Below, in pieces: positions 49,706-58,602 of a stretch of 64,000 bases of DNA (position 1 is its first letter; every line of letters begins with the position of its first letter). The translations under genes were made by a program, and so were the position numbers. The DNA is from Streptomyces sp. NBC_00094 (GTDB lineage Bacteria > Actinomycetota > Actinomycetes > Streptomycetales > Streptomycetaceae). The stretch lies in assembly GCF_026343125.1 (NCBI RefSeq), contig NZ_JAPEMB010000001.1:2666001-2730000 (forward strand), in the 5' to 3' direction. The notes beneath the pieces were generated by a model. That model did no database searches and had not been told where the DNA came from. It saw nothing but the letters and a program-made list of their open reading frames with translations.

Positions 49706-51331
49706 GTGAACAGGACGACCACTCCGGAACGCGGCGAGCACGGCGAGGTAGGGGAGGGAGGGGAGACAGGGCAGCCGGACAGCGGGCAGGGCACCGACGC
49801 CAACTCCGGCCCGGAGCCCGGACTCAGGCGGGCACTGTCCTGGATCGGGCTCGCCGTCGCCGCGGGCTCCGCGGCGCTGCTCGCCGTCGGGGCCTTCCTC
49901 GGCCTCTACGTACGCCCCACGTCGGACGACTGGTGCGCCCTGTGGAAGTCGCGGGACATGGGGGCCCTGGGGATCAGCTCGGACTTCTACCTCACCCAGA
50001 ACGGGCGCGTCACCAACGCCTTCGTCACCGGCCTCCTCTACTCCCACGACATGCGCGGGCCGAAGCTGCTGCCCGCCTTCCTGGTGGTCGCGCTCGGCGT
50101 CGGCCTCTTCCTCCTCGCCCGTGCGGCGCTGCGCGCCCTGCGCCTCCCCCGGCCTCCCGTCGTCCTGCTCGCGGCGGCCGCGGCGCTCCTCTCGGCGCTG
50201 CTGTTCTTCGCCGGCACGCGCCCTTACCAGGCACTCCTCTGGGCGCCGGCGACCATCTCCCACACCCTGCCGAGCCTGATCGGACTCTGGGCCGTCCTGG
50301 GCGCCGTCCGGGCCGCGCGCAGCGAACGCCGGTGGGCCCGGACCGCCACGATCGGCGCGACGCTCCTGATCGGCACGGCGGTCGGCATGCTCAGCGAACC
50401 GTTCACGCTGGTGGCCGGGGTGTTCGCGGCCGCGACCGGCCTCCTCTGCCTGCCCCGGTTCGGCTGGGCGAAGGACCGGTACGTGTCGACGTGGTGCGCG
50501 ACGGCCTGCGTGGGACTCGGAGTGGGTCTCGTCCTGCTGTACACGTCACCCGGTGCACGGTGGCGGCGCGCCCAGCATCCGGCGGAGCCCCTGTCACTGG
50601 CGGAAGTAGGGGAAACGTTCCACGACTGGTGGCGGGTCTGGCAGGCCGTGGGCGGCCAGTGGGCGTACGCGGGCGCCTTCGCCGTCGGCGGGCTCCTGGG
50701 CCTGGGCCTGGCCTACGCCCGCACCCGAAGCGGCACCCGCACCCGAAGCGACGGCAGCGACACCCGCCCCCTCGCCCCGCGCCGGGTGCCCCGGGTCGCG
50801 GTGTTCCTGCCGCTGCCCCTGGTCGCCCTGGCGAGCCTGGCCGTCACCTACGGGCTGCGCAGCGGGTACGGAGTGACCGGCTGGACGTACGCCCGCACCT
50901 GGACGAGCTTCCTCCTGCCGTTCCTGCTGGCGCTCTGCGCGTACGGCACCGGGCTCGGCCTCCTGCTCGGCCGCCGACTCGCCGCCCGCACCGCCGGCTC
51001 CGACCCGCACACCGCCTCCGGGCCCCGCGCCCCGCTCGCCGCCCGTGTCGCGGCCGTCACCGTCGCGGGTACGGTGGCCGTGGCCTGCACCGCGGCGCTG
51101 GTGCCCTCGGTGCGGACCCTGACGACCACGACCGTGGTGCGGAGCCTGGCCTGGGACCGGCAGGACGCCCGGATCCGCTCCGAGATCGCGGCCGGCGCCC
51201 GCGAGGTGACGTACCGCCCCCTCCCGATCGGGTACCTGGCCGAGCCCTTCTTCACACCCGCGTACACACGGGACTGGGTGGCCCAGTGCGTCTCCCGGTA
51301 CTACGGCGCGGACCGGATCGGCCGACCCTGA
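49706..51331 (+). CDS. Polytopic membrane protein, possible membrane glycosyltransferase
   Basis: 541 residues. It has an N-terminal Gly/Asp-rich tail of about 40 residues, then ten or more helices. A conserved SDDWCALWKSRDMG loop lies after the first helix, an extracytoplasmic position used for metal or catalysis in integral glycosyltransferases. LTQNGRVTNAFVTGLLY and ATISHTLPSLIGLW follow. It resembles DUF6056-type proteins near surface-glycan genes. The activity is inferred from context, not shown. It is transcribed away from the GT2/GtrA pair and toward the bifunctional transferase. Confidence 0.75.
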   Translation: MNRTTTPERGEHGEVGEGGETGQPDSGQGTDANSGPEPGLRRALSWIGLAVAAGSAALLAVGAFLGLYVRPTSDDWCALWKSRDMGALGISSDFYLTQNGRVTNAFVTGLLYSHDMRGPKLLPAFLVVALGVGLFLLARAALRALRLPRPPVVLLAAAAALLSALLFFAGTRPYQALLWAPATISHTLPSLIGLWAVLGAVRAARSERRWARTATIGATLLIGTAVGMLSEPFTLVAGVFAAATGLLCLPRFGWAKDRYVSTWCATACVGLGVGLVLLYTSPGARWRRAQHPAEPLSLAEVGETFHDWWRVWQAVGGQWAYAGAFAVGGLLGLGLAYARTRSGTRTRSDGSDTRPLAPRRVPRVAVFLPLPLVALASLAVTYGLRSGYGVTGWTYARTWTSFLLPFLLALCAYGTGLGLLLGRRLAARTAGSDPHTASGPRAPLAARVAAVTVAGTVAVACTAALVPSVRTLTTTTVVRSLAWDRQDARIRSEIAAGAREVTYRPLPIGYLAEPFFTPAYTRDWVAQCVSRYYGADRIGRP

Positions 51332-51340
51332 GAACGGCGC

Positions 51341-51358
51341 CCCCCTCGGCGGAGGGGG
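51341..51358 (+). terminator. Short terminator hairpin after the membrane protein
   Basis: CCCCCTC-ggcg-GAGGGGG, ten bases past the stop codon, followed by a T-rich gap. Confidence 0.7.
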
Positions 51359-51607
51359 TGTGTTCCTGATCACTCGCCAGCTGGAGCATGCGGGGGCCTA
51401 CGGTAAATTTTGACCGCATGTCCCCCCATCCGTGGCATCACGCCCGCATGGGCGACTTCTGACCCCCGCCATCGGTTGCAGGGGGTTGCGTTACGAACCG
51501 GTAAAGAAATGGAAACGCACCCCTCCAGGGCGGCCCGAGGCTGGGCCGAACCGCTCGCGAACACCAGGTAGCTTGGGTGTGTCTGAAGGAAAGAAAAGTG
51601 GATCGAG

Positions 51608-54472
51608 GTGCCAGTGCCTGACGTCTCAGTGATCGTCATCGCCTACAACGACGCAGAGCGTCTTCCGGCGGCTGTCCAGTCCGTCCTGGATCAGACGCTG
51701 AAGAGCGTCGAAGTACTGATCGTCGACGACTGCAGCAGTGACGACACCTTCTCCGTCGCACAGAGCCTGGCAGCAGCGCACCCCGACCTGGTCCGCGCGT
51801 ACCAGCTGCCCGAGAACAGCGGCGCGGGCGGTGAACCCCGCAACGTCGGCATCGGCCACGCGCGGGGCCGCTACGTCATGTTCCTCGACAGCGACGACGT
51901 ACTGGAGCTCAACGCCTGCCTGAACATGGTCGCGGCAGCCGACGAGACCGAGGCCGACATGGTCTCCGGCCTGTGCGTCCGCCTCCACAAGGACACCGCC
52001 AACCAGAAGCGCGACGAGTGGTACTCCTGGATCTACCGTCAGACGCGCACCCTGAACTCGGTCGCCGAGCTTCCCGACCTCTTCGTCTGGGACACGCTCT
52101 CGACCAACAAGTGCTACCGCCGTGAGTTCCTCCTCGAGAACAATCTCCGATTCCCCAAGGGGATGTTCTACGAGGACCTGATGTTCATCGCCGAGGCATA
52201 TCTCGCCGCGAAGAAGATCACCCTCATCCCGAACCAGGTCTACTTCTGGCACGTCCACCAGAACGCCCAGGTCAAGTCGGTGACCAATCGCCGACACGAG
52301 ATGACGAACTACATCCACCGGCTGGAGATCCACCGCCGGATCGACGCGCTGCTCGACGAGCACGGTCTGCCCGAGCTCCGGCACGCGAAGGACGTCAAGT
52401 TCCTCAAGCACGACCTGGTCCTCCACCTCCGCGACCTGCCCTTCCGCGACGAGTCCTTCCGCCGGGAGTTCGCGGAGCTCTCGCGTGACTACCTCCAGGG
52501 CCTGGACCGCGAGGCGTACCCCAAGGCACAGCCGATCCAGTCGATCTGCGCGTACCTGCTCGAAAAGGGCGACTGGGACAACCTGCTCCCCGCCGTCGAC
52601 ACCCTGCTCCACCGCGACAAGGTGTCCACGCCCCTCCACGAGGAGGACGAGCGCATCTACTGGTGCGCCGAGCACCTCGACGACGAGTTCGGCCGCAGCG
52701 TCCTCGACGTCACCGACCGCGGGTACCACAAGAAGCCGATCAACAAGCTCTTCCTGCGCAACGAGCTGACCTCGTACGAGGAGTCCGGCGGCACCGTCCG
52801 GCTCTCCGGCCGGATCAACAACCCGCTCGGCGTCATCACCCCGGAGGCCCACCTCACGGGCGGCCTGGAGTTCCGCGCGCGCCGCCGCAGCCTGCAGACC
52901 TTCGTCTTCCCGGTCAAGACGCTGCGCCACGACGGGGAGAGCATCCACTGGGAGGCCGAGATCGACCTCGGCTCCGGTCTGCGCCCGCTCGGCATCATCG
53001 ACTCCGTCTGGGACGTCCGGCTCGACCTCGACGTCGACGGCAAGCGCACGCGCACCCGGCTCACCGTCGGGACCCCGGACCTCGGCGGCGAGGCCTTCCC
53101 GATCAAGCCCCGGCTGACCCGGCTGGTCGCCGACCGCATAGAGCCGCACGCCACCGCCAAGGGACACCTCGCCTTCCGCCTGGTGTCCACCCGGCACAAC
53201 AGCGAGCGGATCGAGGAGCTCATCCTCCGCGGTGTGCGCGGCACGCCCGGCAAGCTGGCCAAGTCCGGCTACCGCAAGGCCAAGGCCCTGCGCAAGACCC
53301 TCAAGGCCAAGGGGTCCAAGGAGAAGAAGCTCGACCTCTACTACGAGGCCTACAGCCGGCTGCCCGTGAAGAAGCGGACCGTCGTCTTCGAGAGCCACCT
53401 CGGCAAGCAGTACAGCGACAGCCCGCGCGCGATCTACGAGGAGATGCGCCGCCAGGGTCTCGACTTCGAGGCGATCTGGTCGTACGCCGGGACTCCGACG
53501 GGCTTCCCGGAGGACGCCGAGCTGGTGCGCCGCTGGTCCGTGCCGTACCTGAAGGCCCTCGCCCGGGCGGAGTTCTGGGTCGACAACCAGAGCTTCCCGC
53601 TCCGTCTCGCCAAGCGCCCCGAGACGACGTACATCCAGACCTGGCACGGCTCCGCGCTGAAGAAGATGGGCTTCGACCAGCCCGCCCTCAAGGCGAAGAC
53701 GCGCGCGCAGCGGGCGGCGGACCAGAAGCACCTGAACCGCTTCGACCACTTCCTGGTCCGCACGGAGCACGACGTCCGGACGCTGGCCAGGGCCTTCAAC
53801 CTGAAGGACGAGGTGCTGCTGCGCTCGGGCTACCCGCGCAACGACACGCTCGTCCAGGCGCGGCTGGCCGAGGAGGAGACCGGCACGCGGGTGCGCGGGC
53901 CTGTCGCCGAGGAGCTGGGCATCCCGGCGGACAAGACCGTCCTGCTGTACGCGCCCACGTTCCGCACGATGGGCAAGGCCAGCCGCTTCTCGCTGCCGTT
54001 CGACGTGGAGGCCTTCGCCGAGGAGTTCGGCGACCGCTACGTCCTCCTGGTGCGCGCGCACTACCTCAACCACGTGGTGCTGCCGCCCACGGTCGAGGGC
54101 AAGGTCATCGACGTCTCCAAGTACCACGACGTGATGCCGCTGATGGAGCTCTCCGACGCGCTCATCACGGACTACTCCTCGGTGATGTTCGACTACGCGC
54201 TGCTCGACCGGCCGATGCTGTTCTTCACGTACGACTACGAGCGCTACGTCCACGAGGACCGGGGCACCTACTTCGACCTGCTCGAGAAGGCCCCCGGTCC
54301 CGTCTTCCGCACGGAGGACGAGTTCCTCGAAGAGGTGCGGAACCTGGAGGCGCAGGGCCGGCAGTACGCCGACGTCCGCAAGTGCTTCGTCGCCGAGTTC
54401 GGCGAATACGACCATGGCAACGCCGCCAAGACCATCGTCGATCAGTTCTTCTCGTCCCGGTGGAGCCGTTGA
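51608..54472 (+). CDS. Bifunctional GT2 glycosyltransferase / CDP-glycerol glycerophosphotransferase
   Basis: 954 residues with two catalytic domains. The N-terminal GT2 domain (1 to about 300) has VSVIVIAYNDAERLP, VDDCSSDDTF and YVMFLDSDDVLEL. A middle beta-rich linker (about 370-520) leads to the C-terminal Glyphos_transf domain (about 560-950). That domain has FESHLGKQYSDSPRAIYEEM, TYIQTWHGSALKKMGFD, LLYAPTFRTMG and ALITDYSSVMFDYALLDRP, all typical of TagB/TagF enzymes that use CDP-glycerol. It should polymerise or prime a glycerol-phosphate wall polymer. The GTG at 51608 is chosen, though a GTG at 51614 is equally placed. It is coupled to the GT4 gene by TGATG. Confidence 0.92.
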   Translation: MPVPDVSVIVIAYNDAERLPAAVQSVLDQTLKSVEVLIVDDCSSDDTFSVAQSLAAAHPDLVRAYQLPENSGAGGEPRNVGIGHARGRYVMFLDSDDVLELNACLNMVAAADETEADMVSGLCVRLHKDTANQKRDEWYSWIYRQTRTLNSVAELPDLFVWDTLSTNKCYRREFLLENNLRFPKGMFYEDLMFIAEAYLAAKKITLIPNQVYFWHVHQNAQVKSVTNRRHEMTNYIHRLEIHRRIDALLDEHGLPELRHAKDVKFLKHDLVLHLRDLPFRDESFRREFAELSRDYLQGLDREAYPKAQPIQSICAYLLEKGDWDNLLPAVDTLLHRDKVSTPLHEEDERIYWCAEHLDDEFGRSVLDVTDRGYHKKPINKLFLRNELTSYEESGGTVRLSGRINNPLGVITPEAHLTGGLEFRARRRSLQTFVFPVKTLRHDGESIHWEAEIDLGSGLRPLGIIDSVWDVRLDLDVDGKRTRTRLTVGTPDLGGEAFPIKPRLTRLVADRIEPHATAKGHLAFRLVSTRHNSERIEELILRGVRGTPGKLAKSGYRKAKALRKTLKAKGSKEKKLDLYYEAYSRLPVKKRTVVFESHLGKQYSDSPRAIYEEMRRQGLDFEAIWSYAGTPTGFPEDAELVRRWSVPYLKALARAEFWVDNQSFPLRLAKRPETTYIQTWHGSALKKMGFDQPALKAKTRAQRAADQKHLNRFDHFLVRTEHDVRTLARAFNLKDEVLLRSGYPRNDTLVQARLAEEETGTRVRGPVAEELGIPADKTVLLYAPTFRTMGKASRFSLPFDVEAFAEEFGDRYVLLVRAHYLNHVVLPPTVEGKVIDVSKYHDVMPLMELSDALITDYSSVMFDYALLDRPMLFFTYDYERYVHEDRGTYFDLLEKAPGPVFRTEDEFLEEVRNLEAQGRQYADVRKCFVAEFGEYDHGNAAKTIVDQFFSSRWSR

Positions 54473-55677
54473 TGACCAAGCCGACCAGCACCCTGACGAC
54501 CGAACCCGGGACCGCTCGGGACACCGACGGCGGGCGGGACATCTTCCTCGTCTCCAACAGCGTCGACGAGCTGGGCGGCATCACCAGCTGGTCGCACCAG
54601 GTCGCCCGCCTCTTCTCGGAGCGCGGCCACACGGTCCACGTGGTGGGCATCGTCCCCGCCCCCGAGGGCCGGCGCGCCGACCTCGGCGACGACCTGCCCT
54701 ACCGGACCACCACGCTGTACGACGTCCACCCGCCGAGCCTGAAGCCGCTCCGCGGCCTCAAGGGCAAGCTCGACCTGGCCGAGCGCCGGCGCAGGTCCGC
54801 CCGGGCCGCGGGCATGGCCGAGCAGGCCGCGAAGCTCACCCGGATGTTCCGGGCCGCCCGTCCCGGCTCCATCGTCATCGTGACGCAGGTCTGGGCCATG
54901 GAGTGGGTCGCGCTCGCGGACACCTCCGGGCAGCGCGTGGTCGGCATGAGCCACGAGTCCTTCCAGACCTGCCGTGCGTCGTCCCGTTTCCACCGGGTCA
55001 AGACGTACTACAAGGACGTCGACCGGATGCTCACGCTGACCCGTGAGGACGCCGACCTGTGGATCCGGCAGCGCTTCGACAACGTGGCGTCCATGCCGAA
55101 CCCGCTCCCCTTCTTCCCCGAGGAGCCGTCGCGCCGCACCGCCAGGACGGTGGTCAGCATCGGGCGACTGCACGAGGAGAAGGGCGTCGACATGCTGCTC
55201 GACGCCTGGGCCGAGGTCGCCCCGCGCCACCCCGACTGGACCCTGCGCGTGTACGGCTCCGGTGAGGAGGAGGCGGCGCTCAAGCAGCAGGCCGAGGAGC
55301 TGGGGCTCACCGGTTCGGTGGAGTGGATGGGCCGCACCAGCGACGTGCCCGGGGCGCTCCGGGAGAGCTCGCTCTTCGCGCTCTCCTCGCGCGGCGAGGG
55401 CTTCCCGCTCGCGCTCATGGAGGCCATGGCCACGGCCGTGCCCTGCGTCGCCTTCGATGTCGCTCCCGGTGTCCGGGAGATCATCACGGACGGCGAGAAC
55501 GGCCTCATCGCGGCGCCGGGCAACACGAGCGAGTTCGCTCGCAAGCTCGACGAGCTGATCTCGGACAAGGAGCTGCGCGACCGCATGGGCGAGAAGGCCC
55601 GCGTCGACATCCAGCGCTACTCGACCGACGAGATCATGGCCCGCTGGGAGCACCTCTTCACCATGCTGAACCCGTAG
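54472..55677 (+). CDS. GT4 glycosyltransferase
   Basis: 401-residue GT-B-fold transferase. The C-terminal donor-binding part has VVSIGRLHEEKGVDMLLDAW, RVYGSGEEEAALKQQ and SSRGEGFPLALMEAMATAVPCVAFD, the E-x7-E type of the GT4 family. The N-terminal acceptor half (FLVSNSVDELGGITSWSHQVARLFSERGH) is less conserved. The ATG overlaps the stop of the bifunctional transferase by TGATG, so the two are coupled. A strong bidirectional terminator follows. The likely job is to add a sugar to the glycerol-phosphate polymer made by its neighbour. Confidence 0.9.
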   Translation: MTKPTSTLTTEPGTARDTDGGRDIFLVSNSVDELGGITSWSHQVARLFSERGHTVHVVGIVPAPEGRRADLGDDLPYRTTTLYDVHPPSLKPLRGLKGKLDLAERRRRSARAAGMAEQAAKLTRMFRAARPGSIVIVTQVWAMEWVALADTSGQRVVGMSHESFQTCRASSRFHRVKTYYKDVDRMLTLTREDADLWIRQRFDNVASMPNPLPFFPEEPSRRTARTVVSIGRLHEEKGVDMLLDAWAEVAPRHPDWTLRVYGSGEEEAALKQQAEELGLTGSVEWMGRTSDVPGALRESSLFALSSRGEGFPLALMEAMATAVPCVAFDVAPGVREIITDGENGLIAAPGNTSEFARKLDELISDKELRDRMGEKARVDIQRYSTDEIMARWEHLFTMLNP

Positions 55678-55710
55678 CCCCCGGGCTGCGGACATCACGC
55701 AAAGACACGG

Positions 55711-55744
55711 AAACGCTCGGCCGGGATTCCCGGCCGAGCGTTTT
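55711..55744. terminator. Bidirectional terminator between GT4 and galE
   Basis: A 12-bp perfect stem (CGCTCGGCCGGG and its complement) with a 3-base loop, bounded by AAA and TTTT. It sits between two convergent genes and can stop both. Confidence 0.92.
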
Positions 55745-55801
55745 CACGTCGGTGGCGAGCGGTCGCGCCGGTCGCTGACCGGCCGCGACGGGTCGAGCCG
55801 G

Positions 55802-56794
55802 TCAGCGACCGGCGAGGACCGCGCGGTTCGCGACCCAGCCCTCCCAGGCCGAGCCGATCATGTCGCGGACGTCCTTGCGGGCCTTCCAGCCGAGCTCCGA
55901 CTCGATACGGTCGGCCGCGGCGACGACCCGGGCGGGGTCGCCGGGGCGGCGCGGGGTGACCAGGGGCTCGGCGGAGTGGCCGGTGACCTCGTTGATCAGC
56001 TGCACCATCTCGGTGACGGAGACGCCCTCGCCACGGCCGATGTTGACCGTCAGGTCGCGCGGCTCGCCCGCCTCGGCCCACTCCGCGAGCTTGCGCGCGG
56101 CGACGAGGTGCGCGTCGGCCAGGTCCTCGACGTGGATGTAGTCACGGATGCAGGTGCCGTCGGGCGTGTCGTAGTCGTCGCCGAAGACCCGCGGGGACTC
56201 CCCCGCGTCGAGGCGCTCGAAGACCATCGGGACCAGGTTGAAGATCCCGGTGTCGGCCAGCTCGGGAGCTGCGGCGCCGGCCACGTTGAAGTAGCGCAGG
56301 CAGGCCGTCGAGATGCCGTGGGCCTTGCCGGCGGCGCGCACCAGCCACTCGCCCGCGAGCTTCGTCTCGCCGTACGGGCTGAGGGGCAGGCACGGGGTCT
56401 CCTCGGTGACGAGGTCGACGTCCGGCATGCCGTACACGGCGGCCGAGGAGGAGAAGAGGAAGTTGCGCACGCCCGCGGCGGCGACCGCCTCCAGGAGGAC
56501 GGTGAGGCCGAGCACGTTCTCGCGGTAGTAGTGCATCGGCAGTTCGACGGACTCGCCGACCTGCTTCTTCGCGGCGAGGTGGACGACGCCCGTGACGCCG
56601 TGCTCGGCGATCGTCCGGTCCAGGACCTCACGGTCGAGGGTGGAGCCGACCACCAGGGGAACGCCTGCGGGCACCCGCTCCGTGAACCCCGTGGACAGGT
56701 CGTCGAGGACGACGACCCGCTCGCCCGCCTGCGTCATGGCGCGGACCACGTGAGAGCCGATGTATCCGGCGCCGCCGGTGATCAGATAAGTCAT
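55802..56794 (-). CDS. galE: UDP-glucose 4-epimerase
   Basis: 330-residue short-chain-dehydrogenase-type epimerase interconverting UDP-glucose and UDP-galactose. The NAD motif YLITGGAGYIGSH opens the protein, and the catalytic YxxxK is SPYGETKLAGEW. GTCIRDYIHVEDLADAHLVA is a GalE signature. Start at ATG 56794. It is last in the run with the GT2 at 56811, which ends 16 bases upstream, so it probably supplies the galactose donor for this locus. Confidence 0.93.
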   Translation of the reverse strand: MTYLITGGAGYIGSHVVRAMTQAGERVVVLDDLSTGFTERVPAGVPLVVGSTLDREVLDRTIAEHGVTGVVHLAAKKQVGESVELPMHYYRENVLGLTVLLEAVAAAGVRNFLFSSSAAVYGMPDVDLVTEETPCLPLSPYGETKLAGEWLVRAAGKAHGISTACLRYFNVAGAAAPELADTGIFNLVPMVFERLDAGESPRVFGDDYDTPDGTCIRDYIHVEDLADAHLVAARKLAEWAEAGEPRDLTVNIGRGEGVSVTEMVQLINEVTGHSAEPLVTPRRPGDPARVVAAADRIESELGWKARKDVRDMIGSAWEGWVANRAVLAGR

Positions 56795-56810
56795 AGTGCC
56801 CCAAACCCTT

Positions 56811-58460
56811 TCACTGAGAACTGCGGGCGAGCCGACGCAGCCGGGCCCTGACCGCCCGGAACCCGTCCCGGGCGCCGGGCGCGATCCGCACCGCCAGCGA
56901 GCCGTTCGCCGTGGCGTACTGCTGCACCAGAAGTACACCGTACCGGCTGCTCGGAAGCACCGAGCGCCGCTGCGAGCCGTCCCGCGGCCGGAGCGAGGTG
57001 GTGAACGACTCACCGTTCGAACAGGTCACCGTGACACCGATGTCCCACAGCTGGGTGCCTCGGCGGCCGCGCCGGCGGCCGGTGTCGGCGAGCCCGGCGA
57101 ACCGGACCGGGACCCGGGCGGTCCAGCCGCCCTCTGCCCCCGGCGCCTCCGCCGTCTCGGCGCGCAGCTCCACCCGTTCGGTACGGGCGGGCTCGGCGTC
57201 GCCCCTCGGCAGGAACGCGAGCTCGGCGACGCGGGGGCCGGCGTCGGCGAGTCGCCCGTACAGATCCCGGACGGTGAGGCGCAGGTCGCCGCCGGCAGCG
57301 GTGCGCAGGACCGCGTCCACGACGAGCGGCAGTTCGTCCAACGGCAGCGCGTCCATGCCGTCGAGCCGGGCCTCCGGCAGGTCGTCGGCCCAGACGGCGG
57401 CCTCGCGGGTGCCCGCGTACGGCGGGAGCAGCCGGGCCGGGTTGGCGGCGAGCCGGGACAGCCGGAGCAGGTCGCGGGGTTCCTTCGCGGCCAGCAGGAA
57501 CCGGGCGATCCAGCGGGCGGGAGCGACGGCGGCGGCGATCTCCGGCTCCTCGAAGCCGGCCAGGTGGTCCCGGGTGGTCGTCCACCACTCGGCGCGGTGG
57601 GCGGCGTCGCGCTGTCGCAGGTCGCGGGCGTACATCCGCAGGTCGTGTTCGAGGAACTTGGTGCGGCAGGCGGCGGCGAGCTCCGCGCGTCCCGCCTCGG
57701 CGAGGGTCTCGACGGCCGCGCGGTGGGCGGAGATGCGGGACTGCCAGTTGGAGACGCCCTCGCGGTCGAGGGAGATCGACAGCTGGGCGGCGGCCCGGCG
57801 CACGTGCCAGACGTAGACGGTGTCGGGGATCACGGCGACGCGGGGGGCGGCGGCGTACACCCGGGCGGTGAAGAGGAAGTCCTCGTAGACGAACCGGCCG
57901 TCGGGGAAGCGGATGCCGTGCTCGGCGAGGAAGGCGCGGTCGTAGACCTTGTTGACGCAGAGGGTGTCGTGGACGAGCGGACGCAGGTCGGCGGGCGTCT
58001 CCAGGACGGCCGGCTCCCGGTAGAGCGCGGGCTGCCAGCGCACGTCCCGGCCCTCGGGGAGCTCGCGCCGTACGCAGACGCCGACGGCGACGGGGGCATC
58101 GTGCCGCTCCGCGGCGGCGACCAGGGCCTCGGCGGCACCGGGCGGCAGGATGTCGTCGCTGTCCAGGAACATGACGTACGGGGCGGTGGCGGCTCGGATG
58201 CCGTCGTTGCGCGGGGTGCCGCAGCCTCCGCTGTTCTCCGTACGGTGCACCACCCGCAGCCGGGGGTGGAGGGCGGCCAGCTCGTCGAGGACCCGCGCCG
58301 TCCCGTCGCCGGAGCAGTCGTCGACGGCCACGACCTCCGCCACGACGGGCCCCTGGTCGAGCGCGGACCTGATCGCCTCGCCGACCAGCTCCTCGTCGTT
58401 GTAGGCGATGACGACGACGCTGAGCCTGCCTGCGGTTTCGGGCAGAGGGACGGTACTCAC
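56811..58460 (-). CDS. GT2 glycosyltransferase with C-terminal beta-rich domain
   Basis: 549 residues. The GT2 domain (1 to about 250) has LSVVVIAYNDEELVGEAIRSAL, VDDCSGDGTARVLDEL and YVMFLDSDDILPPGAAEAL. It resembles the first domain of the bifunctional transferase at 51608 (IAYND..., VDDCS, FLDSDD), so the two are probably related by duplication. The C-terminal 250 residues contain beta-rich segments like the linker of that protein but no glycerophosphotransferase domain. It starts at ATG 58460 and is followed by galE. Confidence 0.87.
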   Translation of the reverse strand: MSTVPLPETAGRLSVVVIAYNDEELVGEAIRSALDQGPVVAEVVAVDDCSGDGTARVLDELAALHPRLRVVHRTENSGGCGTPRNDGIRAATAPYVMFLDSDDILPPGAAEALVAAAERHDAPVAVGVCVRRELPEGRDVRWQPALYREPAVLETPADLRPLVHDTLCVNKVYDRAFLAEHGIRFPDGRFVYEDFLFTARVYAAAPRVAVIPDTVYVWHVRRAAAQLSISLDREGVSNWQSRISAHRAAVETLAEAGRAELAAACRTKFLEHDLRMYARDLRQRDAAHRAEWWTTTRDHLAGFEEPEIAAAVAPARWIARFLLAAKEPRDLLRLSRLAANPARLLPPYAGTREAAVWADDLPEARLDGMDALPLDELPLVVDAVLRTAAGGDLRLTVRDLYGRLADAGPRVAELAFLPRGDAEPARTERVELRAETAEAPGAEGGWTARVPVRFAGLADTGRRRGRRGTQLWDIGVTVTCSNGESFTTSLRPRDGSQRRSVLPSSRYGVLLVQQYATANGSLAVRIAPGARDGFRAVRARLRRLARSSQ

Positions 58461-58602
58461 ACCAGGATCCTACGGGAGCCCCCCGACCCCCCTGACGGGG
58501 GTCGAGGGGCTCTCACCGCCACCTTCACACGCCTCGCGCCCGACGCTTCCAGGCCTGTCCGGTGGACAGGCCTGGAGGCGGGCGGGCCTGGAGGCGGGCA
58601 GC

